Under the pieces are notes generated by a model. That model worked only from the letters and a program-made list of their open reading frames with translations. It searched no databases and was not told the DNA's origin. A program made the translations under genes and the position numbers. This document shows positions 5,225-7,539 of a stretch of 7,539 nucleotides of DNA, in pieces (the first letter of the stretch is position 1; each line of letters starts with the position of its first letter). Source of the DNA: an uncultured Clostridia bacterium (GTDB taxonomy: Bacteria; Bacillota; Clostridia; Oscillospirales; Acutalibacteraceae); contig CAMOWP010000085.1 of the NCBI GenBank assembly GCA_946628455.1, forward strand, positions 1-7,539, written 5' to 3'.

Positions 5225-6883
5225 ATGAGAGATTTAGATAATCTTTGTATAAACTGCTTTAAGGAGCTCACTGAAGGCGCAGTTTGCTCCGAATGCGGAT
5301 ATGACAACGAAAAGGAAGCGGATTTTGTTTATCTTGCTCCTAAAACTCTGCTGCAGGAGCGTTATGCAGTCGGCGCTGTTCAGTCTCACGACAGCGATTC
5401 CGTTACCTATTCGGGATACGACACCCAGCTTGATAAAAGAATCGTGATAAGAGAGTTCTATCCCAAGGGAATTGCAAGCAGGCTTGAGGGCAACAAGGTG
5501 CTCCATATAAGGCAGAGGTTTGCAAACGAGATTGAGGGCTACAAGCGCTCCTTCTTCAACCTCTGGTCAACGCTTGAGAAAATGCATTCTCTTTCAGCCG
5601 TTGTGCCGGTTTACGATGTTTTTGAAGAGAACGCAACCGCTTATGCAATTATTGAGTATATGGATTCAATCCCGCTGCGCGAATATCTTATCAGAAATGA
5701 AGAGGGAATAATCTCGTGGGACAGCGCAAGGCTTATGTTTATGCCTGTTCTCACAACTATTGAATCTCTTCATGAAAACGGAATTATTCATGGCTCAATC
5801 ACTCCTGACAGCCTTATGCTTTGCCGCGACGGCAAGGTGAGATTAAAGCCGTTTTGTATTCAGGAATGCGCTGACAGCACCACCTCGCTTGAGTTTGTTG
5901 AAACGGCGGGCTATACGGCTATTGAGCAGTATAATAACGCTCACAAAATCTGCCCCGCAACGGATATATATGCTTTTTCAGCCTGCATATACCGCGCGCT
6001 TGTAGGAACAAATCCTCCTGACTGTGTTTCAAGAGAAGCTAACGACAAGCTTATGATTCCCAATTCAATAGCTGAAAAAATTCCTATGCACGTTATCAAG
6101 GCGCTTGGCAGCGGGCTTCAGATTTATCCCGAAAAGAGAATTAAATCCGTTTCGGATTTCAGAGAGCTGCTTGACGCGTCTCCCGCCGTTCAGGCAAGAG
6201 CGGACAGCGTTGAGGACACATATGACAAGAGAATTGACAGAGAGCGCTACGTTGATTATTCCAAGCTTGACAATTCGCATAACAAGCGCTCAAGGATAGC
6301 AATTGCAGTTCTTGCAATTCTTATTATCCTTGCAATCGGCGCAGGTATTTACGTTGTTAAGTTCACTGATTTAATCAAGCCTCAGGAAACCACAGCTCCC
6401 GTAACCGAGCAGGCTCAGACCTTCGAGGTGCCGAGCATTGCGGGCAACGGCTTTACCCAGAGCGACGTTCAGAACAACGGCGCATGGAATCAGCAGTTCA
6501 ACATCAGCTTTACAGAGGATTATTCAAAGGACGCTGAAAAGGGCATAATCTTCAAGCAGAGCATCAAGGCGGGCGAAAAGGTTGAGCAGGGAACGGAGCT
6601 TATCCTCACAGTCAGCAAGGGTATTCAGACTGCGGAGGTTCCCGATGTTTCGGGCAAAACGCTTGACGAGGCTAAGAAAATGCTTGAGGACCTCGGCTTC
6701 AAGGTTTCAACCGTTGAGGTTTATAACGATGGCTCGCATACCCCCGGCACCGTTAAGGCAAGCTCGGGCACAGCTCCCGCTCAGGGTGAAACGGTTGCAG
6801 TCGGCGAAGAAATTCTCGTTCAGGTTTACGGCGAGGTGCAGACAACAACTACTCAGCCTTCAACTCAGGCGGATAATAACTGA
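5225..6883 (+). CDS. Zinc-ribbon / pseudokinase / transmembrane / PASTA protein
   Basis: A 552-residue membrane protein built like a PrkC/Stk1-type wall-sensing kinase with an added N-terminal zinc ribbon. C8-x2-C11-x9-C21-x2-C24 forms the ribbon. A protein-kinase fold spans about 36-320; landmarks are RIVIREFYP, the ESLHENGIIHG segment, GYTAIEQY and ATDIYAFSACIYRALVG. A basic linker leads to one membrane helix (about 358-379) and two extracellular PASTA domains (about 400-466 and 471-536), then a Thr/Gln-rich tail. PASTA domains bind peptidoglycan or muropeptides. The catalytic residues are replaced: the glycine loop is absent (HDSDSVTYSG), the VAIK lysine is R76, HRD reads H189-G190-S191, the catalytic-loop Asn is S196, and DFG reads P209-F210-C211. 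It therefore should not phosphorylate in the usual way and is best called a pseudokinase, perhaps a wall-sensing scaffold (inference). It has its own promoter and terminator. Related zinc-ribbon kinase-like proteins occur in Oscillospiraceae; I cannot confirm whether they are also degenerate. Confidence 0.88.
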   Translation: MRDLDNLCINCFKELTEGAVCSECGYDNEKEADFVYLAPKTLLQERYAVGAVQSHDSDSVTYSGYDTQLDKRIVIREFYPKGIASRLEGNKVLHIRQRFANEIEGYKRSFFNLWSTLEKMHSLSAVVPVYDVFEENATAYAIIEYMDSIPLREYLIRNEEGIISWDSARLMFMPVLTTIESLHENGIIHGSITPDSLMLCRDGKVRLKPFCIQECADSTTSLEFVETAGYTAIEQYNNAHKICPATDIYAFSACIYRALVGTNPPDCVSREANDKLMIPNSIAEKIPMHVIKALGSGLQIYPEKRIKSVSDFRELLDASPAVQARADSVEDTYDKRIDRERYVDYSKLDNSHNKRSRIAIAVLAILIILAIGAGIYVVKFTDLIKPQETTAPVTEQAQTFEVPSIAGNGFTQSDVQNNGAWNQQFNISFTEDYSKDAEKGIIFKQSIKAGEKVEQGTELILTVSKGIQTAEVPDVSGKTLDEAKKMLEDLGFKVSTVEVYNDGSHTPGTVKASSGTAPAQGETVAVGEEILVQVYGEVQTTTTQPSTQADNN

Positions 6884-6895
6884 TTAACTATTTAT

Positions 6896-6933
6896 GGGAG
6901 GGCGCTGTGCCCTCCCGTTTGTTTTTTATTTTA
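6896..6933 (+). terminator. Strong rho-independent terminator after the PASTA gene
   Basis: GGGAGGGC (6896-6903) pairs perfectly with GCCCTCCC (6909-6916) around the loop GCTGT, followed by GTTTGTTTTTTATTTT. It isolates the PASTA gene from the sigma-factor gene. Confidence 0.95.
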
Positions 6934-6940
6934 AATTTTT

Positions 6941-6973
6941 TGCAACACTTTGTATCCTTTCTCCTACTATATA
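6941..6973 (+). promoter_or_regulatory. Candidate promoter of the sigma-factor operon, possibly ECF-type
   Basis: TGCAAC (6941-6946), a T-rich spacer, then CCTACTATATA (6963-6973). The AAC in the upstream element is the hallmark of ECF -35 regions, and many ECF genes drive their own promoter. Read as sigma-A instead, TTGCAA (6940-6945) and TACTAT (6965-6970) are 19 bases apart, longer than ideal. The usual ECF CGTC -10 is not present as such. The choice is unresolved. Confidence 0.35.
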
Positions 6974-6999
6974 AATGAAAGCTTTCAGGAGGTGACACT

Positions 7000-7515
7000 A
7001 TGAACGAAAAGGAGCTTGTTCTGTTATCGAAAAGCGGTGACAGAGAAGCCTTCTCCGCGCTCTATGAGCTTTATAAGGATAAGCTTTATCGCTACGCGCT
7101 TTACCGCCTTGAAAACCGGCAGGACGCCGAGGACGCAGTCAGCGACGCTGTTTACTCCGCGTTTTATCAGATAGGCAGGCTCAAAAAGCCTGAGGCATTC
7201 TCCGCGTGGATATTCAGGATTCTTTATTTTTCCTGCGGCGAAATAATCAAAGCGCGTGCTAAAAGACGGAGCATGGCTGATATCAATGAAATGTCTGAAA
7301 AGCTGACATACGATATAGAAAATACGGTTAAGAAAACAGAGCTTTCGCAGGCGCTTGATATTCTCAGCGACAGCGAGCGGGAGATTGTTCTGCTCTCCGT
7401 TGTTTCGGGTCTTAACAGTAAGGAAATTGCAAAAATCTGTGATATGACCTCGGGCGCGGTGCGTTCAAAGCTGTCAAGAAGCCTCAAAAAAATGAGAGAA
7501 TTTCTGGAGGGATAG
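7000..7515 (+). CDS. ECF-type RNA polymerase sigma factor
   Basis: A 171-residue sigma-70-family protein of ECF size. Region 2 (about 13-85) carries the core-binding and -10 recognition helices, with DREAFSALYELYKDKLYRYA, the typical DAEDAVSDAVYSAF (42-55) and FSAWIFRIL (67-75). Region 4 (about 112-168) carries ALDILSDSEREIVLLSVVSG and the helix-turn-helix SKEIAKICDMTSGAVRSKLSR (near 140-160), followed by the closing SLKKMREFLEG. Regions 1 and 3 are absent, as expected. The ATG has a near-perfect AGGAGGTGA 7 bases upstream (AGGAGG at 6987-6992). The stop is 2 bases before the next start, so the sigma factor and the next gene are co-transcribed; by the usual ECF layout that gene is probably the anti-sigma factor. 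Its target genes are not known. Confidence 0.93.
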   Translation: MNEKELVLLSKSGDREAFSALYELYKDKLYRYALYRLENRQDAEDAVSDAVYSAFYQIGRLKKPEAFSAWIFRILYFSCGEIIKARAKRRSMADINEMSEKLTYDIENTVKKTELSQALDILSDSEREIVLLSVVSGLNSKEIAKICDMTSGAVRSKLSRSLKKMREFLEG

Positions 7516-7517
7516 AT

Positions 7518-7539
7518 ATGAAGAATAATGATTTTGATT
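7518..7539 (+). CDS. Start of a downstream gene, possibly an anti-sigma factor (3' truncated)
   Basis: ATG at 7518 has GGAGG (7506-7510) 7 bases upstream, inside the last codons of the sigma-factor gene. Seven codons are visible (MKNNDFD) before the window ends. Only 2 bases separate it from the sigma-factor stop. Anti-sigma is inferred from position only; nothing in seven residues identifies it. Confidence 0.55.

Noticed and set aside
5225..6883. Calling this gene an active Ser/Thr kinase (prkC/stk1)
   Set aside because: The architecture fits but the Lys, catalytic Asp, loop Asn and DFG Asp are all replaced, so an activity-based name or symbol would mislead.
6582..6887. 101-codon open frame inside the PASTA region on the + strand
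   Set aside because: It is Arg/Leu-rich, in an alternative frame of a clearly coding gene with good domain matches, has no ribosome site and is a frame shadow.

Overview
The window looks like chromosome of a low-to-moderate GC, Gram-positive Clostridia member, most likely an Oscillospiraceae/Ruminococcus-like gut anaerobe. The reasons are strong AGGAGG-type ribosome binding sites, TTG start codons, sigma-A promoters of the TTGACT-17-TATTAT type, compact hairpin-plus-T terminators, a dockerin-type calcium loop, a lysine-rich Ig-like surface-protein tail, and a zinc-ribbon/kinase-fold/PASTA membrane protein. The taxon is inferred from style and gene families, not from a marker gene. No RNA gene, insertion sequence, CRISPR array or phage gene is visible, and no gene-free stretch exceeds 300 bases (the longest is about 180).

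Layout. (1) Bases 3-353 are the 3' end of a large secreted surface protein on the + strand, closed by a symmetric hairpin at 359-389. That hairpin also serves the convergent two-component operon. (2) Bases 404-2606, minus strand: a membrane histidine kinase followed by its OmpR/PhoB-type response regulator, with the reading frames overlapping by 8 bases. (3) Bases 2607-2785: a divergent AT-rich control region with a promoter in each direction and a tandem 11-base repeat of the kind OmpR/PhoB regulators bind. (4) Bases 2786-3979: a TTG-initiated secreted protein with Ig/CNA-B-like parts and a half-dockerin C-terminus. (5) Bases 3999-4262, minus strand: a stand-alone PqqD-family small protein with its own promoter and terminator. 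(6) Bases 4332-5099: an unrecognised multi-pass membrane protein. (7) Bases 5225-6883: a zinc ribbon, a kinase fold with every classical catalytic residue replaced, one membrane helix and two PASTA domains. (8) Bases 7000-7515: an ECF sigma factor, with the first codons of a co-transcribed gene at 7518 running off the window.

How the genes fit together. The theme is the cell envelope and signalling: two surface or secreted proteins, a two-component system, a wall-sensing PASTA pseudokinase and an ECF sigma factor. Almost every unit has its own promoter and terminator, so this is a row of small independent units and not one operon. The best-supported functional link is between the two-component system and the divergent secreted protein, through the shared control region. 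The most unusual item is the apparently inactive zinc-ribbon PASTA kinase.
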